Translations under genes and position numbers: made by a program
Assembly: GCA_001574975.1 (NCBI GenBank)
Contig: KQ965738.1
Location: forward strand, 488,277-552,276
Direction: 5' to 3'
Length of the DNA stretch: 64,000 nucleotides
Origin: Gonapodya prolifera JEL478
Lineage: Eukaryota > Monoblepharomycota > Monoblepharidomycetes > Monoblepharidales > Gonapodyaceae
Notes under the pieces: generated by a model
What the model was told of the DNA's origin: nothing
The model's input: only the letters and a program-made list of their open reading frames with translations
Databases searched by the model: none
In this document: positions 33,459 to 47,973 of the stretch, piece after piece
How positions within the stretch are numbered: position 1 is the stretch's first letter
Layout of the letters: every line of letters begins with the position of its first letter

Positions 33459-36371
33459 ATGGCGGGCCAGCCTGACTCCTCAGCCGACACTCCTATCACG
33501 GACGAGACATCTCTCCTGCTGCCATCGGACTCGCACCAACCCAGGAAGCCAGTGGGTCCTCGTTTCATCACTAATTCCAAGGGTCCCTTCACATCCCATC
33601 CAATCCAGCCACTCGCCTCAGGCATTCTGTACGCGCTACTCGCCACCTGTGCCGCTCTCGCCTCTGCTGTGATTTTTCTTGCCGTAAAATGGGGCCCCGA
33701 ACCTCCCAAATGCCCCGCCGTTGTGGCCACACGTGATCGAGTAGCTTTCGAGGACATTTTCAGCCCCAACACGCCCAAAGTGAAAGGGCTGGATGCAAAA
33801 TGGGTCGTGTGGGAAGGCTCGGACGCTTTTTTCGTGACGAGGGATGACGGAGGGTGGTATCTTGTGGACGCCGATGGATTGCCAAAGGGCGAGGGCGCGA
33901 AGACAATGCTGTTTCGTGACGATGACCTCGTCGATGTGAGTGATGATTGCACGCACGCTCGATATCCATACCGCTGACGAATGCAACGGGGACTGTTCGA
34001 CCGGTTCAGCCAGTGTCGTCCAAAAAGATCGCAGCTGTTTCGTCCTGGTCAATATCGTCCGACGCACAGTACCTTCTCGTAGCGTCGGAATTCAAGAAGC
34101 GATGGCGGTGGTCCGGGACGGCAAAATTCCACGTATGCTCTGTGGCAGAGAATCGGTGTGTTCCTCTGTTGCAGAACCCCGAGGACCAACCCGTGCAGAC
34201 AGCAGAGATTGCAGCTGACGGGAACTCGGTAGTATACGCCGTTCAGAACGACCTCTACTATGTGCCCTCTGTCGCGGCGCTCTTCTCTGCTGTTGGCACG
34301 AGGCCCGCTCCCATCCGCATCACCTCCACAGGAGCGCCGAACCAAGAAACAATCTTCAACGGTGTTCCGGACTGGGTTTACGAAGAGGAGCTGGCGGCCA
34401 TAAAGTCTTTCTGGCGATCTCCAAAGGAGAAGTTCGTGGCATTCATGTCCATCGACTCCTCTGCGGTACCACAAATGACTCTTCAATATTACGACCCAAT
34501 CGGGACGGACTCAAATGTGCCTGACCCGGGTCCAGCAAACGCCTCGTATCCCCGAACTCTGACATACCGGTACCCAAAACCTGGATCAAAAAATCCCTCC
34601 GCGGCAGTGCTAATATGGTCCACTGAGCTCACAGGTGGCGACGCAAAGCCCGCCATGCCCGTGAAATTCGTCACCCGCCTTCCAGCAGAACCGCTCGTCC
34701 TCGGTGTCCACTGGATTGACGACAGCAACATCCTCTTGCGGATTGCCCCGAGGTCGCAAGACGCGATGGGCTACTACCACGCGCGAAAACCGACGAGCAA
34801 GGGCGGCTCGTGGGAGGCTGCACTTGTCAGGGAAGTCCGACCTGGGGACGGTGGCTGGGTGGACGCGATGGACCTTGCAGTTCTGTCGGACGGGAGCTAC
34901 GTCGAGGTTCTGGAGGACCCGTCAGGATTCGCGCATCTCGCGCACTTTGTTTCCGCTGACGCCTCGCAGCCGCGGTGGCTCACGTCAGGTCCGTACGAAG
35001 TGGCGTCCGTCGTATCGCTGGCAGATGCCCACGTTGCCTACACCTACGCACCCAAACCACACCTTCGCAAGTCTGCTGTGCTGAACGTATACACGGGAGC
35101 GGAGAGAAGCCTGGCTGTTGACGGTGCCATTGACAGTGAAGAGGGATGGGTCGAAGCAGGCCGACCGTCGATCCATGGATCCCGGTTCGTGGTTTCGCGG
35201 AAAGGCCCCGATGTTCCAAAAACGTGGGTGGCTAGCACCGCCGCGGACGATGATTGGCGCTTGGTGGAAGAGAACAGCAAGTTGAGGGAGTGGCTTGCCA
35301 CGAAGGAACAAGTCGGACGGCAGATAGTAGAGATTCCTGGTGGAGACGGTGTCACGTTCAATGGGCTTCTGTTCATCCCGCCTGGCTTCGAACCCTCCGG
35401 ATCCAAGCGCTATCCCGTCATCATGCGAACGTACGGGGGACCTACTGTCAGTATTTGGGGCCGTGAACTACCTGCGATCGTCGTGACAGACATCTCACAA
35501 ACAATCGTCTTCAGTCGCAGGTGGTCACGTCTATGTTCGCTCTGGACGTCCATGTCGCACTCGCCTCTCTCCCTGTCAGTACACCGCCGGTAATCCTCCA
35601 AGTTGACGGACGAGGAACCGGCTTCCGGGGTCGAGCATATCGGTTGAAAGTCGCCGGAAACCTCGGCGACCTTGAAGCCGTGGACCAAGCTGCTGGGGCG
35701 GAATGGGTGCGGAAACAACCGTGGTCGGACGGTAGGGTGGGGCTGTGGGGATGGGTCAGTAAGAGCTTGGGCGGAGAATGAGTTCACTCGACCTCACCCA
35801 AACTTTGTCCCTCTTTCAGAGCTTTGGGGGTTACCTCACCACTCGTGTTATTGAGCGTTTTGGAACCTCGAATCTTTTCGCCGCCGCCGTGGCAGTCGCG
35901 CCTGTGACATCATGGCTGTATTATGACTCTGTGTACACAGAGCGGTACATGCGCCACCCTTCCATTAACGCGTTGAACTACACGCGATCTGCCGTACACA
36001 ACGCGACATCCTTCATCACTAAAAGCGCCACGCCGTTCCTATTGATGCACGGAACCGCGGACGACAACGTGCACCCGCAGCACTCGTTCGCTCTCGCGTC
36101 GCGCATCGATCGAGCTGGTGGCGAGGGGTCGGCGACGCGGGTTAGGTGGATGCCGGATTCGGACCACCGGATGATGGGCCAGGGCGGGCGCGGGTTGCGG
36201 ATTGTGTACAGTGAGATGGCGAGATGGATGTGGAAGGGCTTCTGGGGGCAAGAATGCGACGTGCCCTGGGTGGAGGAGCAGGCGAATGTTGACGAAGTGC
36301 ATTTGCGTGGGATGGAACAAGGCGTGTCTGTGAGGAGAATGGGACGACGAGCACCCCACAATGATATCTGA
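33459..36371 (+). CDS. Type II membrane dipeptidyl aminopeptidase (DPP4/DAP2 family)
   Basis: Serine peptidase that removes X-Pro or X-Ala dipeptides. ATG 33459; a cytosolic N-terminus of about 50 residues, then the membrane anchor near residues 52-77 (LASGILYALLATCAALASAV). The beta-propeller domain holds DWVYEEELAA, the double-Glu site that binds the substrate amino end in DPP4-type enzymes. The catalytic domain has YPVIMRTYGGPT, VDGRGTGFRG, the nucleophile elbow GW-SFGGY, the Asp in HGTADDNVH and the His in DSDHRMM. All three catalytic residues and the Glu pair are present. Four exons: introns near 33936-34010, 35448-35519 and 35757-35820; the last cuts exactly before the catalytic Ser codon (AGC). 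Two donors are the less common GTCAGT. Fungal relatives are the Golgi Ste13 and vacuolar Dap2; which compartment applies here is unclear. The 3' end is 49 bp from the convergent CCS gene. Confidence 0.93.
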
Positions 36372-36420
36372 TGTTGTCCACACGAATGATTGTTTTTGAG
36401 CGTTTTCAAGGCAATTCAAT

Positions 36421-37161
36421 TTATATTTTTGGCTCCCGACTCTCCTCCCACAAAGTCATGCCACTACATGAGCAAACTTTCTTAGTGTTCTCAAAGAGTC
36501 CGGCAGACCTGGCAATGACACCACACACCGCATCTTCGGGTGCGGCCCTTCCACTCTCCTCGGCTACTTTGTCCGCCACGACCAGCGACCTGCCGATCAC
36601 GTCCCATACCGAAAACGACCCGACTTCGGCAACGAGGTCCGCTCTCCCATCTTCGTCCGTCGTCACAGCGCCTAGAATATGTATTGGCTCTCCCGTTGTC
36701 GAGGCTCCTCCAGAAATGTCCCCTGATTCGTGGACACGGACCTCCAAAACGGTTGATGCAGGAAACCCGTCCAGCGAGACGTCGATAGCGCAGGTGGTAT
36801 CGTCAACCTGCATCAATCGTGCCAATCCACGGTTATTGTGCTGCGCCCATCCGCGGGCTCCCTTGAAAATCTCGAAAATGCAGACTGCTGCACCAAGGAA
36901 GGTTGGAGATCCCGGCACCCCGCCAGAGCCACGAAGAACGGCGGATCGGCCAGAGCTACGGATGAGCTGAACTAGGCGAGAGGGAGGAAGGGAGGAGGAG
37001 AGGGTGACACGTTGGTCCGGGATTGAAAATGTGAGGTCGACAATGTGTTTGGCAGATAGTTCCGACTGCAGTGCAGCTTGGACGGAATTGACGCAGTTCT
37101 GGCATTTCAGCTCGACGCCGAACTCAAGCGGCAGAGGCTTCGATAGGAGCTGTGTTGCCAT
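36421..37161 (-). CDS. CCS1: Copper chaperone for superoxide dismutase (CCS)
   Basis: A 246-residue intronless frame, the usual length for CCS. Domain 1 is HMA-like: FGVELKCQNCVNSVQAAL, with the copper site CxxC; the usual Met two residues before the first Cys is Leu. Domain 2 is SOD-like (VCIFEIFKGARGWAQ, MQVDDTTCAIDVSLDGFP, IHILGAVTTDEDGRADL, GVIARSAGLFENTKKVC). Domain 3 carries the CSC motif, here VCSCSGMTLWEE. The protein hands copper to cytosolic Cu/Zn-SOD and forms its disulfide. Start is the only early ATG. Convergent with the peptidase and divergent from the hydrolase gene at 37555. Lack of introns contrasts with nearly all neighbours. Confidence 0.92.
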   Translation of the reverse strand: MATQLLSKPLPLEFGVELKCQNCVNSVQAALQSELSAKHIVDLTFSIPDQRVTLSSSLPPSRLVQLIRSSGRSAVLRGSGGVPGSPTFLGAAVCIFEIFKGARGWAQHNNRGLARLMQVDDTTCAIDVSLDGFPASTVLEVRVHESGDISGGASTTGEPIHILGAVTTDEDGRADLVAEVGSFSVWDVIGRSLVVADKVAEESGRAAPEDAVCGVIARSAGLFENTKKVCSCSGMTLWEESREPKI

Positions 37162-37554
37162 GTTGATTATGTGAGCGTTCCGTTTGGTAACGCTATGCTG
37201 CGGTCATTGCTACAATCTTCGCTTCGCTTCCACCCTCGTCCCTCTTTGCTTCCTTTCTTTGCACCCTGCCCCGTTCCCCTCTCCTCCTACTCACTTCTTT
37301 CGCACCTCCCTTGCATCTCCCTCGCTGGCATCTCGATCCCCTCGTCGACGTTCCCATTTTTGTGTTGATCGAATGCATTCATTAATTAGAGGATGAAAGC
37401 ATCAAAGAATAGAGAATGACCGGCTATCATGACCATTGCATTTCGCGTTACATAACTGTTTGGTAATGATTCGTTTCGGATGTAATGAACCGAAGCTCGC
37501 ACGCTTCGAACGAGCTACTCGCAAAACACGCCTGCTCCCTCTACATACACCGCA
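37162..37554. other. Divergent intergenic region
   Basis: About 390 bp between the starts of CCS (minus) and the dehalogenase-like gene (plus). Pyrimidine-rich on the plus strand; no coding sequence seen. It should carry both promoters. Confidence 0.5.
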
Positions 37555-39115
37555 ATGTTCCTTCGAACTCCCGATTCCCGCTTCGAACGAGTCCTTGCCC
37601 ATTTCCCCTACGAACCTCGTTTTATCGACATCGGCCAACTACGCATGGCCTTCATTGACGTGGCTGGCCCGGCGTTCGACAAGGTGACTGGAGAGCCTGC
37701 TGATCCCTCGTTAGCGACGCAGGAGGTCTTCTTGTGCGTCCACGGACAGCCCACGTGGTGAGCATCGTCACAGGCAAATTAGTTCTCGCTCCTAGGTCAA
37801 TTACCACGGTTTTCGCACGTCTTGCATTTAAGGTCATATCTCTACCGCCGTATGATCCCGATTTTCATCGAATCAAAAGGGCGGCCGCACATGTCATCCC
37901 CTGGATTCCCGGAGCCCTCCCCTCGTGTGGTACAGCGAAGGGTAATCGCGCCAGATCTGTTCGGTTTCGGACGGAGTGATAAGGTAGCTGCTCAGTGCGA
38001 AGCTCCGCGTGGGAGGGGGGTTTTTGGGGTCGCCAAAGTTCGAAGCAATCACCACTCAAAACCACTAGCCAACCCAAGAGTCTGACTACACCTTCAACTT
38101 TCATCGTGAGAAATCTCTTGCCTCGTAGTTTTTACACCTAGAACGAGTGACAGCAGCTCTTCAGGCGACTCACTTATCCACCTCATTACCCATCTCAACC
38201 TCACCAACATCACTCTGGTCTGCCAGGTGCGTTTCCCCATTTTCTCCATCCTTTTTATCCTTTTTTTAACACCACCGACGACCGTCGTTCTTGACTCGGG
38301 CCCTCCCTCCCCCCTTTCTACCTGCCTGACGCGAAGGACTGGGGCGGCATCCTCGGCCTCACTCTCCCCCACGCACTCCCCGACCGCTTCTCCCGCCTCA
38401 TCGTCATGAACACCGACATTCCTGACGGGTCTCCTGCCGGTACGGGATTCTCCGAATGGCTGCGCTACTCAAACTCCCAACACGACATGGCTATCGGCCG
38501 CTTGATCGGCCGCGGGGCCAGCCACGTGTCGCATGAGGAGCTGGACGGGTGAGTGAGGCTGTGCATGCGCATATGGCGGTGTCAGATGACTCGTCGTTCA
38601 GGTATGACACACCATACCCGGACGCGACGTACAAGGCCGGGGTCCGTGCGTTCCCGAATCTGGTTCCGATTCGGCATGATATGGAAGGCGTTGGTGGGTC
38701 CAAGGGTGGATTGGCGGTGGTGGCTCTTGCTGTTTGAGCGATATAAGGGCCGTAACAACCCTGTCTTTCACCAGATCACGGAAAAGCCGCCCGCGAGTTT
38801 CTACGCAAATCAGTCATGCCAACGTTCATCTGCATCGGAATGAAAGGTGCGGTATCACTGATACTCTGTTGTTCCCATGACCACTCACACCAACACGTCC
38901 GACTACCAAACCCGAACCCCGCAGACCCCGTGTTAGGGCCTCCCGTCATGGACACCCTCGTCCGCTCCGTGTTCTCTGCGAACCCCAACGTTGCGGTCAT
39001 GCGGCACCCGCCGGCGGGTCATTTCGTGCAGGAATGGGGGGAGGTCGTAGCGGCGAGGGCTCTGGATGTGTTCCAAGTTATGGAGGGAGGGGTTGCATGG
39101 GGTGCGAAGATCTAA
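37555..39115 (+). CDS. Haloalkane dehalogenase-like alpha/beta hydrolase
   Basis: ATG 37555, MFLRTPDSRFERVLAHFPYE, matches the conserved N-terminus of haloalkane dehalogenases (LRTPDxRF...PhyxxxGglRm). The oxyanion/halide loop is VFLCVHGQPTW, continued after an intron by SYLYRRMIPIFIE. Then RVIAPDLFGFGRSDK, DYTFNFHR, LNLTNITLVCQ, and after the next intron DWGGILGLTLPHALPDRFSR, whose Asp is the nucleophile. IVMNTDIPDG, GAREFLRK-like HGKAAREFLRKSVMP, FICIGMK and the catalytic His in PPAGHFVQEWGE follow. Stop at 39115. About eight exons; small introns near 38570-38600 and 38695-38775. The Asp codon is the first codon of its exon. Epoxide hydrolases are the main alternative, but HGQPTW-SYLYR and APDLFGFGRSDK favour the dehalogenase subfamily. 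That subfamily is mostly bacterial, so transfer is possible, though ancient given the introns. Confidence 0.85.
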
Positions 39116-39644
39116 ACGAAGTTGAGAGTGTTTTTTTCTTTCCTCGAGAGGGGGGGGGGGGAACGATTGTGGAAGTGGAGGCATTTTTCGAGCACCGGAC
39201 GTTTTAATAAAGAAAAGATCTTCATATTTGACACAAGCCCTTTGTACAGTTGGAGTACCTTTTTCCTGAATTCCAAATCTAATAATGTAGAAGTGAACTT
39301 CGTGGCTGTACCCTCAAACATCATCACACAGTATCCACGGTGAAATTCCCAATCGTTCAAATCCATTCATGTAAAAAAAAAAAAGAAAACAAAGAGGGGA
39401 ATCGCGCCAATCGCCACTCGCACGGTAAGTTGTAAAGGAATTGAAAGGGTAGTAGTCATCATCCAAAAAGAGATCCAATATGTGCATTCACAAATCCTCT
39501 CTAGAATCTTGATGCGTGCGTCGTGCGTGGAGTGGAGAGAACAGACGGGGGAATATGAATCGCAATTGATGACCAGTTACTTCAGAGGGGGGTTGATAGT
39601 GTACAGGTCGGAGGAGTTAGGAGGGGTGGTGGTGGTGGGAGTGT
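39116..39644. other. Convergent intergenic region with homopolymers
   Basis: 3' flanks of the hydrolase (plus) and the disordered protein (minus). Contains a G run at 39150-39161 and an A run at 39373-39384. No gene seen. Confidence 0.5.
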
Positions 39645-41413
39645 TCACCAAACCGCAAGCTCGTCGCCGTAGTCGACCTCGGGGATGTCCACGGTGTGTT
39701 TTCCACCCATTCCCGAGAAGCTGTGGTTCCGCATTCTCGCTCGGAGGCTCTTGTTGCGCCAGGCCGGGTCGACGAGGGTGTTCTCAGCAAGGGACGACGA
39801 CGACATGCCACCTTGCAGAGTGGTGCACGTGGACGTGGTGACAGACGATGAAGTGCGAGCCGTCGCGTACGACACGTTTGAGGTCATGGACGCCTCCGAA
39901 AGCTTCCTCGGGGTCATCATGGGCGGAAGACCACCCGAATCCGACCGCGGGCGACCTTGCGAACCGCCGTGAACGGGCGACACATCCGAGTCGCTCGGCG
40001 AAACAGCCGTCGCGGGGGGGAGAGGCTCCATGGGCATAGGGTTCCCGAACGCGCTGGTTCGTCTGACGGTCCCTCTACGCATCACAGCACCGGCGGTCGC
40101 GCTCCTCTGCACGATGCGCGGGGCCACGGGCGGCTCGTCGTCAACGATGCGCTCCAGTCCGTGAAGCTGCTGGTGGCTTCCGTGCGTTCGAGTCAGCCTC
40201 GCGACGGCGTGCCGACGAAGATCCACTTCCGATTGGGAGCGACCGCGGTTCCCGGCGGTGGCGTCCACCTCGGCGGCAGGCTGCGCGGCCATGGCTGGCT
40301 CCATCACCGTCTCGAAGGTCGCCAGGTTGATTTTGCCCTCGAAGAGGGGAAGGTCCGGAGTGGACCAGCCCCGGTTCATGCGGCGGCGGCGGATGGCGGC
40401 TTGGAGGAGGGTGGGGTTCGTGAAGGCGGCCTCCGAGTTCTGCGACTCGTTGAGCTTCTGCGACAGGAGTGACAGGCCGGACGAGTTTCGCCTGATGCTG
40501 ACGGAGACTTTGGGGAAGTCGGTGGATTCGGCGATGGATTCGATGGTCGTGGCGACCGAGACCACGGATTCGGCGGGAGATGAGCCGTACGTGAAGGATA
40601 CTTTGCGGCGCGCTTGGCGGACGGCGGCAGCGGTGGGTGGGGAGTTGCCGCCGGTGCTCAATGCTTGGTACGTGGTTACCGGGAAGGTGTCGGAGGAATC
40701 AGAGAGGGCAGACTTTCCGGATGGTGTAACGTTGGGAGATCCGGAAGTGCTGTCGCCGGATGCCTTTATGGACAAGGGTGGTGGATGGTGGAAAGGTTCG
40801 ACACAATGGTGAGTTCCATTACCACGTTATTGAAATAGAATGCGCGTCGCACCTTATTCTTTCCATCCGACACAATCTCCGGCGTCTGGTCCCCGTTGAG
40901 TGAGAATATCGGCTTTCGCCTCGGAACGGGTGACACTCGGTCGGTGGTGGGGGTGGACTCCTCCCCAAGCGCAGGCGAGTCCTGGACGGACATGGAGTCC
41001 ACCAAGGCGCTAAGCTGAGTCGTCACGGGGACCACCGGGCGCGGTTGGTGGAGTGTGGGGTTGGGTGTGTTTGACATGGAAATGACTCGGTCGGAGGTGA
41101 CGCGGTGCAGGCCGGGAACGACAGGCGAATGGATGGGTGGAGGGACAGCCTCGCCCGCGTTATCCGATTGCGTGTTCATGACGCTCGCGAGAGGCAGGGC
41201 GGAGTAGAGTTGCTGAGGTGTCACTGATCCGACCGATGCCGTTCCGCGATGGCGCTTCCAGTGCTCCCAGGGCCACTTCTGAGTCTGCGTGGGCGTGCTC
41301 TCCAGGCTGTCTCTGAGTGTCGGCTCGAGCGCGGCCGATGTTATCGACAGGTGCCGCGAGTGGACGTGAGGGTAGAATGCGGAGTGGTGGCTCGTGGGAT
41401 GGACGACTGCCAT
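39645..41413 (-). CDS. Disordered Ser/Pro-rich protein of unknown function
   Basis: Two exons joined at KNK-ASGDSTSG by a GT-AG intron of about 85 bp near 40768-40853. ATG 41413 (MAVVHPTSHHSAFYPHV), stop 39645; about 560 residues. Low-complexity throughout, with charged islands: KWPWEHWKRHRGTASVG near the N-terminus, RRKVSFTYGSSPAE, LLQAAIRRRRMNRGWSTPDL, RSQSEVDLRRHAVARLTR and WRNKSLRARMRNHSFSGMG. Many RxxS-type sites (RRNSSG, RSATAG, RRTSAFG, RKLSEAS) suggest regulation by phosphorylation and 14-3-3-type binding. No known domain, signal peptide or membrane segment. Codon use is regular across 1.7 kb, so the gene is probably real. Confidence 0.7.
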
Positions 41414-43355
41414 GCAGGAGCCGTCGCGGGTGTGCGGGACGGGGGTGTGCGAATGGAAGCTTTGAGAAGAAAAGGTAATGGTTATTGAATGTTACCGAGG
41501 GTGGTCACGGGTTCCACGGATCGGAACGGAGGGGCAGGTTTTGGCTTCGGAGGCACGCATGTGATTCTCGGCAAATCGATGCTCCAGCTCCCCGATCTCC
41601 CCGACGTCGTCCCGACGCAATCGCCCTGCACAGCGTTGCAGACTATAGATAAGCGATCCACGTGGGCGCATCCGATGCGTCGGTTGGCTTCACGTCCGCG
41701 ACATTATAGCTCCGCCGGAACAGCCATTTCCGATGCACTCCGCAAGGCCACGCAACGGATCCAGCGCGTCCCGAAAGGCTTCCACCGTCCACAAATGTCC
41801 CCAGAGATCATGCACTCACGTTCGGGTGGCGGGTCACCAAAGATCCGACTGTGCACAACCGAATTCCGCGCAACGAGGGATGAGGTGGAAAAGGACGCGG
41901 TAGGATTCGATTATCGGTCGATAAAGAATCCTGCGTCGGCTCGGCTACGGTGAGATATGGGGGGGCGGTGGGGTGAACGGATTCTTGCAATTAGGATGTG
42001 CTCGAATAGGGGGCCGAAAAGGACCGAAGACTGACACACCTATCCTCCCAGCTCTCGGAGGATGGTTTTTGTATTCACCGATGTAAAGAAAATCCCAGCG
42101 AGTCCGGTGCTCCGGCGGTCGGTTGGTATTATCAGGTGATTTCTGACAGGCGGGGTTGGGGCTGGGCCCTGACGCTGAGTCAGGTGCAAACCGAAAGGCG
42201 GAAAGAAAGATGAGCCCAGATACGAGGCCGAGCGCCGCCATAGCATCCGGAACACAGAGCCATGTGCGATTCAGGGCTGTTCCGCCGCCCCCAGGCCCCC
42301 TCTGTCACACATCGCCCAGGGGCGAGGGGGGCCAAAGCTGGCGCCGACTCAGGTGATGTACATTGAAAGCTTAAGCTCACCTTGCTGCACTTTCCAACTG
42401 CAAGAGAGCGTTCCAGTGAGCGCTGTTCCGTAGGGTGTCTCCGTTCGGTGAGTGGGGACCGGAGGTTGCCTGAAAATGTTGCCGCGGGACCGGAATCGAG
42501 CTCCGAGGGCTACGGGAGCCAAGAGGCGGCCTGAAGGAGGCGGGGACAGATAAAGCGATGACGCTTAGTGGTGGAAATCTCCGAGGAGAGTTGGTCGGAC
42601 GGCTCGGTGATCTGTCAAGTGTTCGCTTGGGTTTCGGCCGCCCGGCTCATTTTCTTCAGGAAGGATTGAGGTACCGACTGTCCCAAATTGCCGGGCTGTA
42701 ACGGCCGCGGACCAATAACTGGAGCTAGCTCTTTGGTACCAGTAGTTTGGCGCAAATTCTATTGAAAAGAAGCGTCCAAAACCATGCCAACGTACACGGA
42801 GGGAGGGGAACGGTGACGAGCAATGCGCAATTTTCAACACCGAACAGCGGAGAACAATGGAACTTTGTAATGAAACACATGATGACATCTTGCCGTTACG
42901 ACAGCGCCTCAAACCAGCCGTCCGACTCGCAACGTGGTTACCTCCTCACCTATCTGCATGAAAATGGACATGGGTGACAGTGTGAACCTTTAATTTCGAG
43001 GAAGTAACGTCGTACAGTCCCATAAACTATACGGTGGAGGCGCCCTGTCTCTTTTCGATAGTTCTGGTGTATTTACGTGAGCGGGTTCGTTCCGGGAGAT
43101 CTCTTTTCCCCCCAGTTGCCCCCCGTTCACTTTTCCCTGAATTTGTCGGAACGATAGAAAAAAATGAAAACCTGCAAAACTCGCAGGTGTATGCGTAGGT
43201 ACGCGACGTTTTTGTCTGAGCTCTTAAATTTTTGGATCCCCGTGAGAAGACGAAGATGGATCGAGTCGGGGTGGGAGTTCCCGACAACTCTTCTATTTTT
43301 TTTTTTCTTCTTGATACCGTCCCTTATTGCCGTGGTTCTGCCGGTCGAACGAACC
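41414..43355. other. Gene-poor stretch
   Basis: Nearly 2 kb with no firm gene. The only candidate is a small minus-strand frame (41945-42241). The rest has no long ATG frame with a motif on either strand, and no RNA gene was recognised. It includes the promoters of both flanking genes. Confidence 0.45.
41945..42241 (-). CDS. Possible small secreted or membrane-anchored protein
   Basis: A 98-codon frame from ATG 42241 starting with a hydrophobic stretch (MAALGLVSGLIFLSAF) that could be a signal peptide, followed by Pro/Asn-rich sequence (SGPSPNPACQKSPDNTN) and WDFLYIGEYKNHPPRAG. Possible donors after RAG could extend it by splicing. No homologue is recognised; chance remains likely. Confidence 0.2.
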   Translation of the reverse strand: MAALGLVSGLIFLSAFRFAPDSASGPSPNPACQKSPDNTNRPPEHRTRWDFLYIGEYKNHPPRAGRIGVSVFGPFRPPIRAHPNCKNPFTPPPPHISP

Positions 43356-44252
43356 ATGCTTCCATCCCCGATCGCAGCTCGATCACTGCACTGTGCCGTC
43401 AATGCGTCACCCAATCGCCGTGTGCGCAAGAGTTTCCTCAATCCCATCACCATCGCCGGACTGCGGCACTCTCACACCCCTCCAACCACACCACCACCAC
43501 GACGCGCACTCCTCCCTGGCGTTTCAGCCCCCCTTGCACTCGCGCACTCGGTCATCGCGCTCGCATCGTCCCACGCTGCTCTTGTCTGGACCGAATCGAG
43601 CCACACGACCCTCGTGCCTGCCACGGCAGGAATAGCGGCGTTGCTGGCATCGACAGTCATCCAGCGCCGGTCACATGTGCATCGCGCCAACCTGGGCAGG
43701 ATCCTCCCCCGGGCGCTGCAGGAACTTGCCGCGCTGAGGTTGATTGACGAGGCGAGGAAGGAAGCAGCACCGAAAGACGTGCAGAGACCTTCGGCGGGAG
43801 CCAAAAAGACGGCGCTGAGGCGGGACAAACAACCCAGCGGTATCCTGGCCGAAAGTTCGTCGAGTTCCAGCGGCACAATTCTTCTTCCACCCGTTCAAGT
43901 CCTCATCCGCGCTCCGCTCTCCCCACCAAGCGCCTCTCTTGTCGCTCAGCCGTCCCCGTTACGCCGAATCTTGGGCATCTCAGGATCCAGTGAAGTGCGC
44001 ACCACCTTCACCATGAGTGGCCTGTTGGTGGAAGCTGTTGGGACGTTGGACCGTTCGCGCGGCGGTAGGACTGGAGAGAAGGAGCACGAGCAGGAGCAGG
44101 CGAAAAAGGGAACGAAACGCGTCGTTCGTCTGAATCGCGTTACGGTGTCAGGAGGGCTTTCTCGCTCCAGCGACGGACCGTCCAGTGAACCGTTGACACT
44201 TGGGTGTGGAGACAACGGCGGGCGAAAGTATGAGGCGGCGGTTGTCTATTGA
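43356..44252 (+). CDS. Predicted membrane protein, possibly mitochondrial
   Basis: Not recognised. ATG 43356 gives a 298-residue protein in one exon. The N-terminus (MLPSPIAARSLHCAVNASPN, then RRVRKSFLNP) is rich in Arg/Ser and lacks acidic residues, like a mitochondrial presequence. Two hydrophobic helices follow closely (SAPLALAHSVIALASSHAAL and LVPATAGIAALLASTVI), then a soluble part with LQELAALRLIDEARKEAA, LPPVQVLIRAPLSPPSAS and a Lys/Arg/Glu-rich end with RVVRLNRVTVSGGLSR. The frame is open to an ATG at 43164 with a further hydrophobic run coded by a T homopolymer; that start looks less natural. Two helices plus a matrix-like tail would suit an inner-membrane protein, but this is inference. 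Confidence 0.55.
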   Translation: MLPSPIAARSLHCAVNASPNRRVRKSFLNPITIAGLRHSHTPPTTPPPRRALLPGVSAPLALAHSVIALASSHAALVWTESSHTTLVPATAGIAALLASTVIQRRSHVHRANLGRILPRALQELAALRLIDEARKEAAPKDVQRPSAGAKKTALRRDKQPSGILAESSSSSSGTILLPPVQVLIRAPLSPPSASLVAQPSPLRRILGISGSSEVRTTFTMSGLLVEAVGTLDRSRGGRTGEKEHEQEQAKKGTKRVVRLNRVTVSGGLSRSSDGPSSEPLTLGCGDNGGRKYEAAVVY

Positions 44253-44485
44253 GGAGATTCTTTACCGTATGGACATGGCTAGACCGAGATAGAAAATTAC
44301 CCGGGTCGCACATACGAGCGTGCGTGTATTGAGTAGATATGTAAATACCGATATTCTTCGGCCAGTCAAGTTGGGCTCCACTCCACTTCGCGTCGTGGGT
44401 TGGGGATTGCGAAGTATGAAGTTTGCAGTTGAGAACCTGGGTGGCCGGGGTTGAGAAAAGCCCCGAACCGCTCTACTAGCGATCG

Positions 44486-47729
<3,244 letters not shown>

Positions 47730-47973
47730 GTGGGACGAACAGCTTCAGGCTGTGTAGGTGCTCTGCGGTGGTGGAGGGTGCGGACGGATGGCTTTTTCGT
47801 GGGGCTCTTTCGGGCTACATTACATGCACATATGTACATAAAAAACTCCACACAATATGAAGGTGGCAAGGTGGTGGTCGTTACAGGACCTTTGGAACCA
47901 CTACCTAAAGTCATTTAACCGAGGAGCATAACCCTTTCACACGCCCACACCGCCACGACACCCTGGTACGCTT

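Noticed and set aside
40258-40812. 184-codon plus-strand frame
   Set aside because: Antisense shadow of the disordered protein at 39645-41413.
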